Assembly: GCF_036013955.1 (NCBI RefSeq)
Contig: NZ_CP107903.1
Span: 310,001-374,000, forward strand
Direction: 5' to 3'
DNA length: 64,000 nt
Source: Streptomyces sp. NBC_00459
GTDB taxonomy: Bacteria > Actinomycetota > Actinomycetes > Streptomycetales > Streptomycetaceae
A model generated the notes under the pieces. That model ran no database searches and was not told the origin of the DNA. It worked only from the letters and a program-made list of their open reading frames with translations. Of this stretch, positions 52,604 to 61,541 are shown in pieces (position 1 is the stretch's first letter; every line of letters starts with the position of its first letter). Position numbers and translations under genes: made by a program.

Positions 52604-54328
52604 ATGGATCACCGACAGCAGCCGTCCGTACGCTCGTCCGACCGCTTCGACCACTGTCCATGGCTGTTCGAGAAGGAGGCCACGGAGGAGCGGCGAGCCG
52701 CGCAGGGGGAGCGGCAACGATCCCTCGGCGGGGACAGCGAGGTGGGCGAGCGTTGCTATGTGGCCGAGTCTGCGGCGGTCTTCCCCGACGTCCTGCGACT
52801 GGGCGACGACTCGTACATCGCCGCCCACGCCTACGTCACCGGCACCCTGACCACGGGCACGGACTGCACGCTGAACCCGTTCACCGTGGCCCGCGGCACA
52901 GTCGCTCTTGGCACCGGCGTACGCATCGGCGCCCACACGTCGCTCCTGGGCTTCAACCACTCGACAGCCCCCGACCAGCCGGTCTTCCGGCAGCCCCAGA
53001 CCAGTCGGGGCATCACCGTCGGCGACGACGTCTGGATCGGCTCCCATGTGGTCGTCGTCGACGGTGTCACGATCGGCGACCACTGCGTGATCGGCGCCGG
53101 GGCGGTGGTCACGAAGGACCTACCGGCATGGACGGTGGCAGCGGGGAATCCGGCGCGGCGGATTCGGGACCGGCGCGAGCCGGGGGGACATCGACGGCCA
53201 AGCACCCCCAGCGGCGATGACGGTGCCGGCGATGCCCTGGCCCGGTTCGCCGACACAGCCCGCGCCCAGGCCGCCGGCATCCTGGCCCGCTGCTGGAACG
53301 GGGACCACTACACCGACCGCCCGGGCGCCGCGCCCAGTGTGCGGGCACACTGCGACGCCGTGGAGATCGCCGACCTGCTGCTGTCGTCCGCGCCCGAGCA
53401 ACTGGACAGGACGGAACACATCGAGCGCCTGGTGTCCCTCCAGGACCGGACGACCGGTCTCATACCCGAACTGGGCGAACAGCCGCCGCCCCTGGACGCC
53501 GACGGCTTCATAGGCGAGGGCCCGGCCCTCTACCACGTCCTCTCGGTGGGCTACGCGCTGGACCTCCTTGGCACCCCGCTCCCCCAACCGGTGCGCGGAG
53601 TAAGCAACATGACGGCCAGTCAACTCGTGTCACGTCTACAGGGGTTGCCCTGGCGGGACAACGCATGGGGCGCGGGCGCCTGGATCGACTCCTGGGCCAC
53701 AGCCGCCCATTGGAACCTACGGCACCCCGCCACCGCCCACCTCACTCCGGCCACGCTCGAAGCCCTCTTCGGGTGGCTCCTCACCCGGGCCGACCCCTGG
53801 ACCGGCATGTGGGGCAGCCCCTCGACCACCGCCGGACGCCTCCAGGTGGTGAACGGCTACTACCGGCTCACACGGGGTTCCTTCGCGCAGTTCGGGATAC
53901 CCGTCCCGCGTCCGGAGCGGGTCGTGGACGCGGTACTGGACCACAGCCGGGACGCCCGCTACTTCGGAGCCGGCCGCGAGAACGCCTGCAACGTACTTGA
54001 CGTCGCGCACCCGTTGTGGCTGTGCACAAGGCAGTTGGGCGGCGCGGGCGGAGGCGACGACACCTACCGGGCCGCCGAGATCCGAGCCTGGGCCGAACGC
54101 CGACTCGCCGCCGCCCTTGCGACCTGGCAGGACGGCAAAGGCTTCGGATTCGGACCGGGTACGGCGGGTCCGGGCCCGGAACCCGGCCTGCAGGGAACGG
54201 AGATGTGGCTGGCCATCGTCTGGCTGCTGGCAGATCTGGTGGGGCGGTCGGACAGCCTCGGGTATCGGCCACGTGGGGTGCATCGCCCCGAACCGGGCGA
54301 CGGAACACGGCACTTGCACATGCCTTGA
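52604..54328 (+). CDS. Hexapeptide acyltransferase fused to a helical toroid-like domain
   Basis: A 574-residue two-domain protein. Residues about 35-190 form a left-handed beta-helix of the LbH/maltose O-acetyltransferase kind: FNHS carries the likely catalytic histidine, and GITVGDDVWIGSHVVVVDGV and IGDHCVIGAGAVV are the hexapeptide repeats, ending AGNPARRIR. A linker leads to a 370-residue helical domain (ADTARAQAAGILARCWNGDH, LEALFGWLLTRADPWTGMWG, ENACNVLDVAHPLWLCTRQL) resembling an alpha/alpha barrel of a glycosidase or terpene-cyclase-like enzyme. The pairing suggests acetylation plus processing of the same sugar or polymer. Function of the second half not recognised. Confidence 0.75.
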   Translation: MDHRQQPSVRSSDRFDHCPWLFEKEATEERRAAQGERQRSLGGDSEVGERCYVAESAAVFPDVLRLGDDSYIAAHAYVTGTLTTGTDCTLNPFTVARGTVALGTGVRIGAHTSLLGFNHSTAPDQPVFRQPQTSRGITVGDDVWIGSHVVVVDGVTIGDHCVIGAGAVVTKDLPAWTVAAGNPARRIRDRREPGGHRRPSTPSGDDGAGDALARFADTARAQAAGILARCWNGDHYTDRPGAAPSVRAHCDAVEIADLLLSSAPEQLDRTEHIERLVSLQDRTTGLIPELGEQPPPLDADGFIGEGPALYHVLSVGYALDLLGTPLPQPVRGVSNMTASQLVSRLQGLPWRDNAWGAGAWIDSWATAAHWNLRHPATAHLTPATLEALFGWLLTRADPWTGMWGSPSTTAGRLQVVNGYYRLTRGSFAQFGIPVPRPERVVDAVLDHSRDARYFGAGRENACNVLDVAHPLWLCTRQLGGAGGGDDTYRAAEIRAWAERRLAAALATWQDGKGFGFGPGTAGPGPEPGLQGTEMWLAIVWLLADLVGRSDSLGYRPRGVHRPEPGDGTRHLHMP

Positions 54329-54471
54329 CCGGGGTCGGTTCCGGCGGCGCGGCTCCCGGAGTCGCCGGCACCGACTGCCACAAGCGACTCCGCGTTCGAA
54401 CATCTCCACGTACCGCCCATCCGAAGGCCGGTGAGGTTCTCTTGCCCATCGAAGGAAGTACGCGCCGCGAC

Positions 54472-55480
54472 TAGGCCGTTTCTGATGGCTCTTGGTGGGC
54501 TGGGTGGATCTCGGGGTCGACCGGGCAGGACGTTCGTATGGTGCGGCGACATGAGCTCACGGACGTGCAGTGGCAGCGGATCGAGCCTCTTCTGCCCGAC
54601 AACGGCAGACCGGGCGGGCAGTGGGCGGATCACCGCAGGGTGATCAACGGGGTGCTGTTCCGGGCCCGGACCGGGGTGCCCTGGCCGGACCTGCCGGAAC
54701 GGTACGGTCCCTGGCAGACCGTCTATGAACGGCATCGCCGCTGGTCGGCCGACGGCACCTGGCGGGCCATCCTCCAGGAGCTGCAGATCGAGGCGGATGC
54801 CGGTGACCCGGACGCGGCGCTCGCCCGCGAGGAGTCCCGGCAGGAGTGGGCGGTGAACATCGACTCGACCTCCTGCCGGGCGCATCAGCACGCGGCCGGA
54901 GCGCCCCGCAAGCTCCCGGCCGACCACCCGCAAAAGGGGGCGGGACGCGTGAGGAGGCCGATGGGCGTGAGGCGTTGGGGCGCTCGCGGGGCGGGCTGAC
55001 CAGCAAAGTCCATCTGCTCTCCGACGACCGGGCCCGCCCCCTGCACTGGCTGACCTCGCCCGGGCAGCGCGGTGACAGCCCGATGTTCGCCCCGGTCCTG
55101 GACGGCTTACGCATCCGGCGCCGTGGACCGGGCCGCCCGCGCAGCCGGCCGGACCGGGTGCGCGGTGACAAGGCGTACTCCAGCCGCGACAACCGCGCCT
55201 ACCTGCGACGGCGCGGCATCAAAGCCACCATCGCGCAGCCCGACGACCAGCGGGCCCACCGCAGGAACCGCGGACGCTCCGGCGGCCGGCCCCCGGCCTT
55301 CGACAAGACCCAGTACCGCCGCCGCAACGCGGTCGAACGGTGCATCAACAAGTGGAAGCAGTTCCGCGCGGTGGCTACCCGGTACGACAAACGCGACTAC
55401 ATCTTCAACGGCACCCTCACCGTCACCGCGATCGTCATCTGGCTCCGCGACACCGTCCAAGAGCCATCAGAAACGACCTA
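54472..55480 (+). mobile_element. IS5-family (IS427-type) insertion sequence
   Basis: Terminal inverted repeats match over about 20 bases (left GCCGTTTCTGATGGCTCTTG; right, reverse-complemented, GTCGTTTCTGATGGCTCTTG). They are flanked by CTAG on each side (54471-54474 and 55478-55481), consistent with a TA or CTAG target duplication. One transposase in two overlapping frames lies inside. Everything needed appears intact. The right end sits exactly at the stop codon of the convergent channel gene. Confidence 0.88.
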
Positions 55481-55481
55481 G
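54538..55481 (+). CDS. IS5-type transposase made by -1 frameshift
   Basis: The first frame (54538-54999) carries MVRRHELTDVQWQRIEPLLP, VINGVLFRARTGVPWPDLPE and the first catalytic Asp in VNIDSTSCRAHQHAAG. The second frame continues GGLTSKVHLLSDDRARPLHW, RVRGDKAYSSRDNRAYLRRR (second Asp) and RRRNAVERCINKWKQFRAVA (catalytic Glu) and ends at 55481 in TAG. The frames overlap around a run of four A and five G (54932-54940), where a step back by one base joins them. Programmed frameshifts are usual in this group. All catalytic residues survive. Confidence 0.85.
54932..54940 (+). promoter_or_regulatory. Predicted -1 frameshift site of the IS5 transposase
   Basis: The run AAAAGGGGG reads A-AAG-GGG in the first frame. 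Slipping one base back lets AAG re-pair as AAA and GGG as GGG. A GAGGAGG ribosome-binding-like stretch lies 12 bases further on, a known stimulator position is upstream rather than downstream, so its role is unclear. Confidence 0.6.
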
Positions 55482-57496
55482 GTCGGTGGCGAGTGCGCAG
55501 CGGAGGACTCAGGCGTGCTCGACAGTGAGTCCCCTCCCCCGCGTTCCGGTCGCATGCCTGGTAGGGCATACCGGCTGAGGTCGGGGGTGTCGGGCTTGCC
55601 CCGCCCCGCTGTCAGCACCAGGATCTCGTCCTCGGCGCTCCAGACGCGCTGTTGGGACTTGTCGGGGCACAGCCGCACGGTGTCGTGGGGGCGGTACGCG
55701 TGCGGGTCGTGGGGGCGGTAGCCGATCGCGCACTCGTCGCGTTCCCATGCCGCCGCGACCACGGTGGCGAAAGAGGTTTCCCGGCCGGCCAGTACGTAGT
55801 GGTCGGCTGTGCGCAGAGCGAGTGCGCCACCGCGCACGGCGAAGATTTCCTCGAACACGGCGGCCAGGTCGGGGTTGTGCACGATCTGCGCCATCAGCAG
55901 GGCGGTGAGCTCTCCCCGAAGGACGATGTCGGACGCGCGGCCGACCGGGGCGATCCTCCGGCTGCGGTGGTCGCTCATCTCGGCCACCACGGGCAGTACC
56001 CGGTGTGTTGTCTCCTCCCACGAGCGCAGGGTCAGCATGCTCAGCAGCGTCCGGTCGTCGGACCGCTCGGGACATGTCTCCTGGTCCGCTCCGAGGGCGA
56101 TGACGCTGTCGTAGACGCTGAGGTCGAGCCCGCTGAGGGTCTCGGGATCGGCCGGGTCACCGGTTCGGTGCACGACGCGCAGCGGCGAGGGGTCTTCACG
56201 GCCCGGGGTCCCGTTCTGTGGGGAGCCGGTGTCCGTGGCGGCGACCACGTCGAGGACGGCGCCCGGCAGGGCGGTCCGGCGCAGCATGTCCACGATCAAC
56301 GGGGCGCGGCGGTTCCATCCCAGGAGAAGCAGCCGTGAGGGAGATTCGGGCCGTGGGCGGGGTGGTGCCATGGCAGTGGTGTCGACCTGTGCGCGGGAGT
56401 CGGTGAGCGGGACGGGGCGGTCGTCGTAGGCGACGGTCACCAGCCGGTCCCCCGGTTCCAGCACGGTCCGCGGCGCCGGAGTGAGCAGCGGAGAGTTGTC
56501 CGCCCGCAGGATTCCCACAACGCAGGACGTCTCAAGGCGCAACGCCACCTCCTCGAAGGTCAGTCCCACTGCCTCCGGGATGTCGCTCACATGGAACTCC
56601 GCTCCGGAGAAGTCCAGGAGGTCGCGCAGTACCGACGACATCCCCGAGTGCGCGGCGGACTGGAGAAGCAGCCGTGCGGTGGTCCGGTCGGTCTCCAGGA
56701 CGGTGCCGTGCGGTCCGGCCGCGAGCCGCGCGGCCGGCACGTAGCGTCCGTCGCGTACGGCGGCCACCACGCGCGGGCCGTTCTCGGCGTGGAGCAGGGT
56801 GCGCAGTGCCAGCAGGGTCCGTACGACCGTCAGGTCGCCGTCGGTGTCCTCGGCGGGCAGTACCGTCACCGTCCGGGCCGTGCCCGGCGTGACCAGGGCC
56901 AGGGCGTCGGGGTCGGTCGGTGATCCGGTGCGGCATTCCAGGCGGACGCCCTCGGTGACTCCCAGGGCGGCGGTGAGGGCTGATTCCATGGTGGCCGGGT
57001 CCCGGTCCGCGAGGATGCTGATCACATGTCGAACGCCGGCGGGGCGTGCGGCGATCAGCTCACCGACCAGGGGGAAGATCTGATCGGACCAGCCGAGCAC
57101 CACGGTGTGGTCCTGTTCCAGGATCCGGGAGCGGCCCCGTCTCAGTTCCGTGAGCCGGTCCCCCAGGCTGGTGGTGACGACTCCGACGACTGTCGAAACG
57201 CACAGCAGAGCGATCAGACCGAGCAGGACGGACAGCACCATGCGTACGGGCGCACCGGTCGCTGCGCCGAGGCGCAGGGTTTCCGCGCTGGTGCGCCACA
57301 CCTGGGTGAGCCGGCCGGACAGGGAATGCGGGGCGTCGGGGTCCGTCCACACCAGCAGGGCGCTGACGGGTACGACGATCGCCAGGCAGCACAGGGCGAG
57401 CCAGCCGAGCAGTGCTCCGGTGCTGCGGGCCAGTGTCCTGTCGAACAGGTAACGCGTCCGGTGGTGCAACGGAGTTCGTTCCTGTCGCCGTTCCAC
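55478..57496 (-). CDS. CASTOR/POLLUX-type ion channel with RCK domains
   Basis: A 672-residue membrane protein. An N-terminal membrane part (GALLGWLALCCLAIVVPVSA and MVLSVLLGLIALLCVSTVVG) precedes a first RCK/TrkA-N domain (HTVVLGWSDQIFPLVGELIA, then MESALTAALGV) and a second one (SRLLLLGWNRRAPLIVDMLR, YDSVIALGADQETC). This order matches the CASTOR/POLLUX ion-channel family of plants and its bacterial homologues. The GTG at 57496 (VERRQERTPLHHRTRYLFDR) has GGGGGAGAC directly before it and is preferred to longer starts at 57583 or 57601. Its TAG stop is formed by the target duplication of the IS5 element, so the C-terminus may be slightly altered. Confidence 0.85.
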   Translation of the reverse strand: MERRQERTPLHHRTRYLFDRTLARSTGALLGWLALCCLAIVVPVSALLVWTDPDAPHSLSGRLTQVWRTSAETLRLGAATGAPVRMVLSVLLGLIALLCVSTVVGVVTTSLGDRLTELRRGRSRILEQDHTVVLGWSDQIFPLVGELIAARPAGVRHVISILADRDPATMESALTAALGVTEGVRLECRTGSPTDPDALALVTPGTARTVTVLPAEDTDGDLTVVRTLLALRTLLHAENGPRVVAAVRDGRYVPAARLAAGPHGTVLETDRTTARLLLQSAAHSGMSSVLRDLLDFSGAEFHVSDIPEAVGLTFEEVALRLETSCVVGILRADNSPLLTPAPRTVLEPGDRLVTVAYDDRPVPLTDSRAQVDTTAMAPPRPRPESPSRLLLLGWNRRAPLIVDMLRRTALPGAVLDVVAATDTGSPQNGTPGREDPSPLRVVHRTGDPADPETLSGLDLSVYDSVIALGADQETCPERSDDRTLLSMLTLRSWEETTHRVLPVVAEMSDHRSRRIAPVGRASDIVLRGELTALLMAQIVHNPDLAAVFEEIFAVRGGALALRTADHYVLAGRETSFATVVAAAWERDECAIGYRPHDPHAYRPHDTVRLCPDKSQQRVWSAEDEILVLTAGRGKPDTPDLSRYALPGMRPERGGGDSLSSTPESSAAHSPPT

Positions 57497-57794
57497 GTCT
57501 CCCCCTGATCTCCGCACCGCCTCCGGAGATCGAAGCGTGCCGGTCCCGCCGTCCGCGACACGCCGTTCCACCGGGACCTTCACTCTTTCGGGCAGACGCA
57601 CGGACTGAAACCTGGGCGGGGCGGGCTGGCTCCACGGGGGGCACAGTCAACGCGGCACTCACCTCGCCGGTATCCCCCGATGCCCGAAGACCGTGCCGCC
57701 ATCGCCGAGTTCAGCGCCCTGCCGACAGACGTCCACCACATGAGTTCACCGGCCCGCAACGAGCTCAAGCACGCCTACCGCTTCCGAGGCACCT
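57497..57794. other. Intergenic, no gene recognised
   Basis: About 300 bases up to the structured repeat. ELKHAYRFRGT at about 57760-57790 faintly resembles a TnpB N-terminus (Y.YR.YPT), which would agree with a mobile-element origin of the repeat, but is too short to count. Confidence 0.3.
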
Positions 57795-58023
57795 CAGGGT
57801 GCCCCAGCTCACACCCCACGTGGTGTCAACGGCGGAACATCCAGGGGCAGTTGACCGTTCATCTGTATGTGGCTGCGGAGGGGACAGTGTCCCCGGGCCT
57901 CACCCATAGCCCATGGGGAAGATCGTTCGGCTGAAGCCCCATGGAGCCCTTCGCCGCGAGGCGACCGCCCTCCGCACGCCACCACCTACCGCCCCGGCTG
58001 GTCTCCCCCGTCCAGCCGGGGCT
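57795..58023 (+). repeat. 229-bp structured repeat, copy 2
   Basis: Ungapped match to 23043-23271, same orientation; the last 167 bases (57857-58023) are identical. It contains the same four stem-loops and again ends two bases after the terminal CCCCGGCTGG/CCAGCCGGGG stem, after which the copies differ completely (CATTGCCACT here). Confidence 0.8.
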
Positions 58024-58136
58024 CATTGCCACTCGGCCTCCGGACCCGCTGCCGCCCGGCGCACCGCGACTTGGGCCCGGTCGCCACGTTCCTGCGAACG
58101 GCCCGACTCAGCGCTCCCGTTTGGCAGGCGGCGAGG

Positions 58137-58922
58137 TCATCCCGCGACGACGGCCATCCGGTCGCTGATCCCCTGTGCGGTGGCCAGAACCTTCTGGGCG
58201 ATCTCCGTCTCCGCCTCCGGATAGACCCGGGAGGCGAGAGCGGCCACACTCACTGCCGCGACCACTTGGTTGTTCTCGTTCCGGATCGGCGCGGCAATGC
58301 CCACCACGTCGGGGTCCAGTTCGCCGCGGGTGACGGAGTAGCCGATACGGCGGATCCGGCCGAGGCGTTCCATCAGGGCGTCGACGTCGGTGAGGGTGGC
58401 CGAGGTGAAGCGGAGAAGCTCGGCGTTCTCCAGCAGTCGGCGAGCCTCGTCGTCCGGGCTCCAGGCCAGCAGGACGAGGGCGGAGGCGCCGGCGTTGATG
58501 GGCAGGGCGCTGCCGCGCTCGTAGGAGATGCGTACCGCGCGAGCGCTCTCCGCGCGGTCCACGCACACCACCAGGTCCCCGGTGCGCCGGGTCAGCAGCA
58601 CGGTCTCGTGCACGTCCTCGGCGAGCGACTCCATCAAGGGCAGCGCGACCTCGGAGAGCCCATAGCTGCGGCGGGCCAACCGGGCGATCTCCAGAACGCG
58701 CAGGCCGAGCCGGAAGCCGCCACCAGGGGCTTCTTCGAGGAAGCGCCCGGCCACGAGGCTCTGCAGGTAGCGGTAGGCGGTGGAGCGCGCCACGCCGAGC
58801 CTCTCGGCCACGTCGGTTCCCGAGACGACGAGCTGGATGTCGTCGAACATGGTCAGGATGTCGAGTGCCCGGTCGGCCGTGGAGTTGCGGTCGCGATAGC
58901 TGGGGGACTCGTTTCCTGACAT
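58137..58922 (-). CDS. IclR-family regulator of the aromatic cluster
   Basis: A 261-residue IclR-type regulator. The N-terminal winged helix reads TADRALDILTMFDDIQLVVS and VAERLGVARSTAYRYLQSLV; the effector domain follows (MESLAEDVHETVLLTRRTGD, SYERGSALPINAGASALVLL, VGIAAPIRNENNQVVAAVSV). The ATG at 58922 (MSGNESPSYRD) is used; a longer start at 58931 is possible. It follows the FAH-type gene on the same strand by 65 bases, so it is the last gene of the cluster. It probably binds the TCCTGTT-type sites near 62.07 and 62.18 kb, an inference from position. Confidence 0.9.
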   Translation of the reverse strand: MSGNESPSYRDRNSTADRALDILTMFDDIQLVVSGTDVAERLGVARSTAYRYLQSLVAGRFLEEAPGGGFRLGLRVLEIARLARRSYGLSEVALPLMESLAEDVHETVLLTRRTGDLVVCVDRAESARAVRISYERGSALPINAGASALVLLAWSPDDEARRLLENAELLRFTSATLTDVDALMERLGRIRRIGYSVTRGELDPDVVGIAAPIRNENNQVVAAVSVAALASRVYPEAETEIAQKVLATAQGISDRMAVVAG

Positions 58923-58987
58923 GCGAGACACTGTAGCGGGTGGGCGCGGACCGGTGGGGGCCGCGCCCGGTCGCCCGCCTGTCGGCT

Positions 58988-59830
58988 CTACAGCCGGTCC
59001 TTGACCACGGTGTTGCGCAGTTCTCCCACGCCCTCCACGGTCGTGACAAGTTCCTGCCCGGGCCGCAGGAACACCTTCGGGTCGCGGCCGGCGCCGACTC
59101 CTCCCGGGGTTCCGGTGAGAATCAGGTCGCCGGGCAACAGCGTGATGATGGTGCTGATGTAGGCGATGGTGTCGGCAACGTCGAAGAGCAGGTCGGCGGT
59201 GTTGGACTTCTGCATGGTGTGGCCGTCGACACTGCAGGAGATGGTCAGGCCCGAGGCGCCGGGCGGGAGTTCGTCGGGGGTGACGAGCGCGGGTCCGACC
59301 GGGGTGGTGGCCTCGAAGGTCTTGCCGGAGAGGAACTCTCGGGTGCGGTGCTGCCAGTCCCGGACGGTGACGTCGTTGGCGACCGTGTAGCCGGCGACGT
59401 GCTCCAGTGCCTTCTCGTGCGGCACATGGCGGCCGGGGCGTCCGACGACGATCCCCAACTCGGCCTCCCAGTCGAGGTCGTCGCTGACCGGCGGCATGTG
59501 GATGTCGTCGTGCGCGCCGACCAGGGAGCCGTCGTACTTGGCGAACAGGGTGGGATGCGCGGGGGTCGGGCGGCCCATCTCCTTGATATGCGTGGCGTAG
59601 TTGAGACCCAGGCAGATGATCTTGTTCGGGTGGGGGACGAGCGGGGCGAGTGACGCCTTCCCCGACGGCAGGCGCTCACCGTCCGTGGAGACTGCCCGTT
59701 CCTGCCAGTCGTCACCGGTGGCGAGCAGAGCGCCGATGTCGGAGTAGGGCAGCAGGACCAGTTCGTCGCCTTCCTGCCGGGCAGCGGCGGTCTTCCGGTC
59801 GTCGGCGACACGGACGGTGCTGAGTTTCAT
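58988..59830 (-). CDS. Fumarylacetoacetate-hydrolase-family protein
   Basis: A 280-residue hydrolase. An N-terminal cap (MKLSTVRVADDRKTAAARQE) precedes the FAH fold: IICLGLNYATHIKEMG, then FAKYDGSLVGAHDDI, DLDWEAELGIVVGR with the metal-binding E..E, GYTVANDVTVRDWQHRT, and LTGTPGGVGAGRDPKVFLRP. Known members hydrolyse C-C bonds in ring-cleavage products or tautomerise and decarboxylate. In this cluster it would act after the extradiol-type enzyme. Its ATG at 59830 overlaps the monooxygenase stop by four bases (ATGA). Confidence 0.92.
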   Translation of the reverse strand: MKLSTVRVADDRKTAAARQEGDELVLLPYSDIGALLATGDDWQERAVSTDGERLPSGKASLAPLVPHPNKIICLGLNYATHIKEMGRPTPAHPTLFAKYDGSLVGAHDDIHMPPVSDDLDWEAELGIVVGRPGRHVPHEKALEHVAGYTVANDVTVRDWQHRTREFLSGKTFEATTPVGPALVTPDELPPGASGLTISCSVDGHTMQKSNTADLLFDVADTIAYISTIITLLPGDLILTGTPGGVGAGRDPKVFLRPGQELVTTVEGVGELRNTVVKDRL

Positions 59831-61512
59831 CGGGGTACTCCTGTGCGGTCGTGCCGGATCTGGGGCACGGGATCGGGGGTGGGATCGGAAGGAACGGTGG
59901 CGGGTGTCGGGGTGGCGGTGAGACGGCGCAGTTCCGCGCCGACATGCTGGGCTCGGTCCGGGCTGAACGCGGCGGCCACCAGACGGTCGGGGCGTACGAG
60001 CGCGAAGCGTCCGGTCAGCCCGGCGAAGAGGGCGTCGAGTCGGCCGTCGGCATCGGCGACCCCCGTCCGGCCGGCCCGGTCACGAGGTGAACGGTCGTCC
60101 AGGAAGATCGCCAGCGCGGTGGCGTCCGGGAGGCCGGCCCGCAGGGCCGCCTCCCAGTCCGCGTCGGTCACGTCGATCCCGAGCAGGCTCCACCCCTGCC
60201 CGAGGACATCGTCGAGTCGGGTGAGGCGGTGGTGCGGCCCGTGCAGAACGCGCGGCTGGGGCAGCATCATGCCGACGAGTTCGCGGCCGGGGCCGTCCGT
60301 ACGGACGACGACTCCGGCCCGTACCCGGGTGTCGGGGCGGTAGCGCATCTCGGTGAGATAGCGGCGTCCCGGCGGGGTATGCATGGCCGTTCGCACCAGC
60401 AGGTCGCGCAGCAGGGCGCGAGGGCGGCTGGTGGTCATGACGATCCGGCCGAGTCGTACGGACAGGTCGATCACCGCCCTGGCGTGGGGGCGCCGCTCCG
60501 TGTCGTACGTGTCGAGCAGCGCGTCTCCGGCTCGTCCCGCCAGGGCCTCGGCGATCTTCCAGCAGAGGTTGGCCGCGTCCCGGACACCGGAGTTGAGGCC
60601 CTGGCCGGCGAACGGCGGCATCATGTGCGCGGCATCGCCGAGCAGGAAGCAGCGGCCGTCGCGCAGGCGGTCGGCGAGCAGCGCGTGGAAGCTGTAGACG
60701 ACCGCGCGCTCCACCTGCCCGGGTGTGATCTGCCGGTAGGGCTCAAGGAGTTGGCGCACCAATTCGAACGGCGGAGAGGCGCCGGCCTCGCACTCGCCCG
60801 GCTTCAGGCGGAACTCGTAGCGGCAACGGCCGTCCCGGCCCGGGACGATGACGACGGGGCGGTCGGGGTCGCCGTGGTGCATGCCGTAGCGCTGGTCGTG
60901 CGAGTCCCCAAGGGTGTCGGCCACCAGCCACACATCCGGGAAGCTGAGGCCGTGCATGGGAATGGACAGCAGGTCGCGCACGGTACTGCGACCGCCGTCG
61001 CAGCCCAGGACGTACGAGACGTCCATCTCATCGACAGGCCCGTCCTCCGCACCTGTTCGCAGCGACACCCGCACCCGGCCGGGGTGCTGGGTGAGAGTTG
61101 TCAGCCGGGTACCGAAACGGACATCGACGCTGGGGAGGTGGCGCAGCTGCTCGCACAGCACGCGCTCCAGGTCTGGCTGGGCGAAGGGGTTTTTGAACGG
61201 ATGTCCGAAGCGCTGGTCGCCGGTGCCGCGTGCGTGGACGAGCGTCCGTCCGCCGATGCCGAAGTACTTCGTCCCTGTGCCCGGCACGAGGATCGGGTAG
61301 ACCGCCTCGTCGAGGCCGTCGGCCGATTGGAGAGTGCGCAGGGACTCGTCGTCGAGGCTGATCGCCTTGGCGTCGTTGCTGGTGGTGGTGTTGCGCTCGA
61401 CCAGCAGTACCCGTACGCCCCGCGAGCCCAGCAGATGGGCGGCCGTCAACCCGGTCGGGCCGGCGCCGACGATGAGCACGTCGGGCCCTGTTTCCGGCGG
61501 TGGGTGCGTCAT
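59827..61512 (-). CDS. FAD-dependent aromatic-ring monooxygenase
   Basis: A 561-residue flavoprotein hydroxylase of the PHBH/MhpA group. The FAD-binding loop is PDVLIVGAGPTGLTAAHLLG, GCDGGRSTVRDLL is the DG motif, and RCFLLGDAAHMMPPFAGQGL the GD motif. The C-terminal thioredoxin-like domain (WSLLGIDVTDADWEAALRAG, RFALVRPDRLVAAA) is as in phenol and 3-hydroxyphenylpropionate hydroxylases. It adds an OH to an aromatic ring, providing the substrate of ring cleavage. The ATG at 61512 has AAGG at a good distance; the frame runs on 11 codons. Between the VOC gene (29 bases) and the FAH gene (overlap), in one operon. Confidence 0.92.
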   Translation of the reverse strand: MTHPPPETGPDVLIVGAGPTGLTAAHLLGSRGVRVLLVERNTTTSNDAKAISLDDESLRTLQSADGLDEAVYPILVPGTGTKYFGIGGRTLVHARGTGDQRFGHPFKNPFAQPDLERVLCEQLRHLPSVDVRFGTRLTTLTQHPGRVRVSLRTGAEDGPVDEMDVSYVLGCDGGRSTVRDLLSIPMHGLSFPDVWLVADTLGDSHDQRYGMHHGDPDRPVVIVPGRDGRCRYEFRLKPGECEAGASPPFELVRQLLEPYRQITPGQVERAVVYSFHALLADRLRDGRCFLLGDAAHMMPPFAGQGLNSGVRDAANLCWKIAEALAGRAGDALLDTYDTERRPHARAVIDLSVRLGRIVMTTSRPRALLRDLLVRTAMHTPPGRRYLTEMRYRPDTRVRAGVVVRTDGPGRELVGMMLPQPRVLHGPHHRLTRLDDVLGQGWSLLGIDVTDADWEAALRAGLPDATALAIFLDDRSPRDRAGRTGVADADGRLDALFAGLTGRFALVRPDRLVAAAFSPDRAQHVGAELRRLTATPTPATVPSDPTPDPVPQIRHDRTGVPR

Positions 61513-61541
61513 GAAGGGCCTTCTGTCGTTCGGACCGCTGG

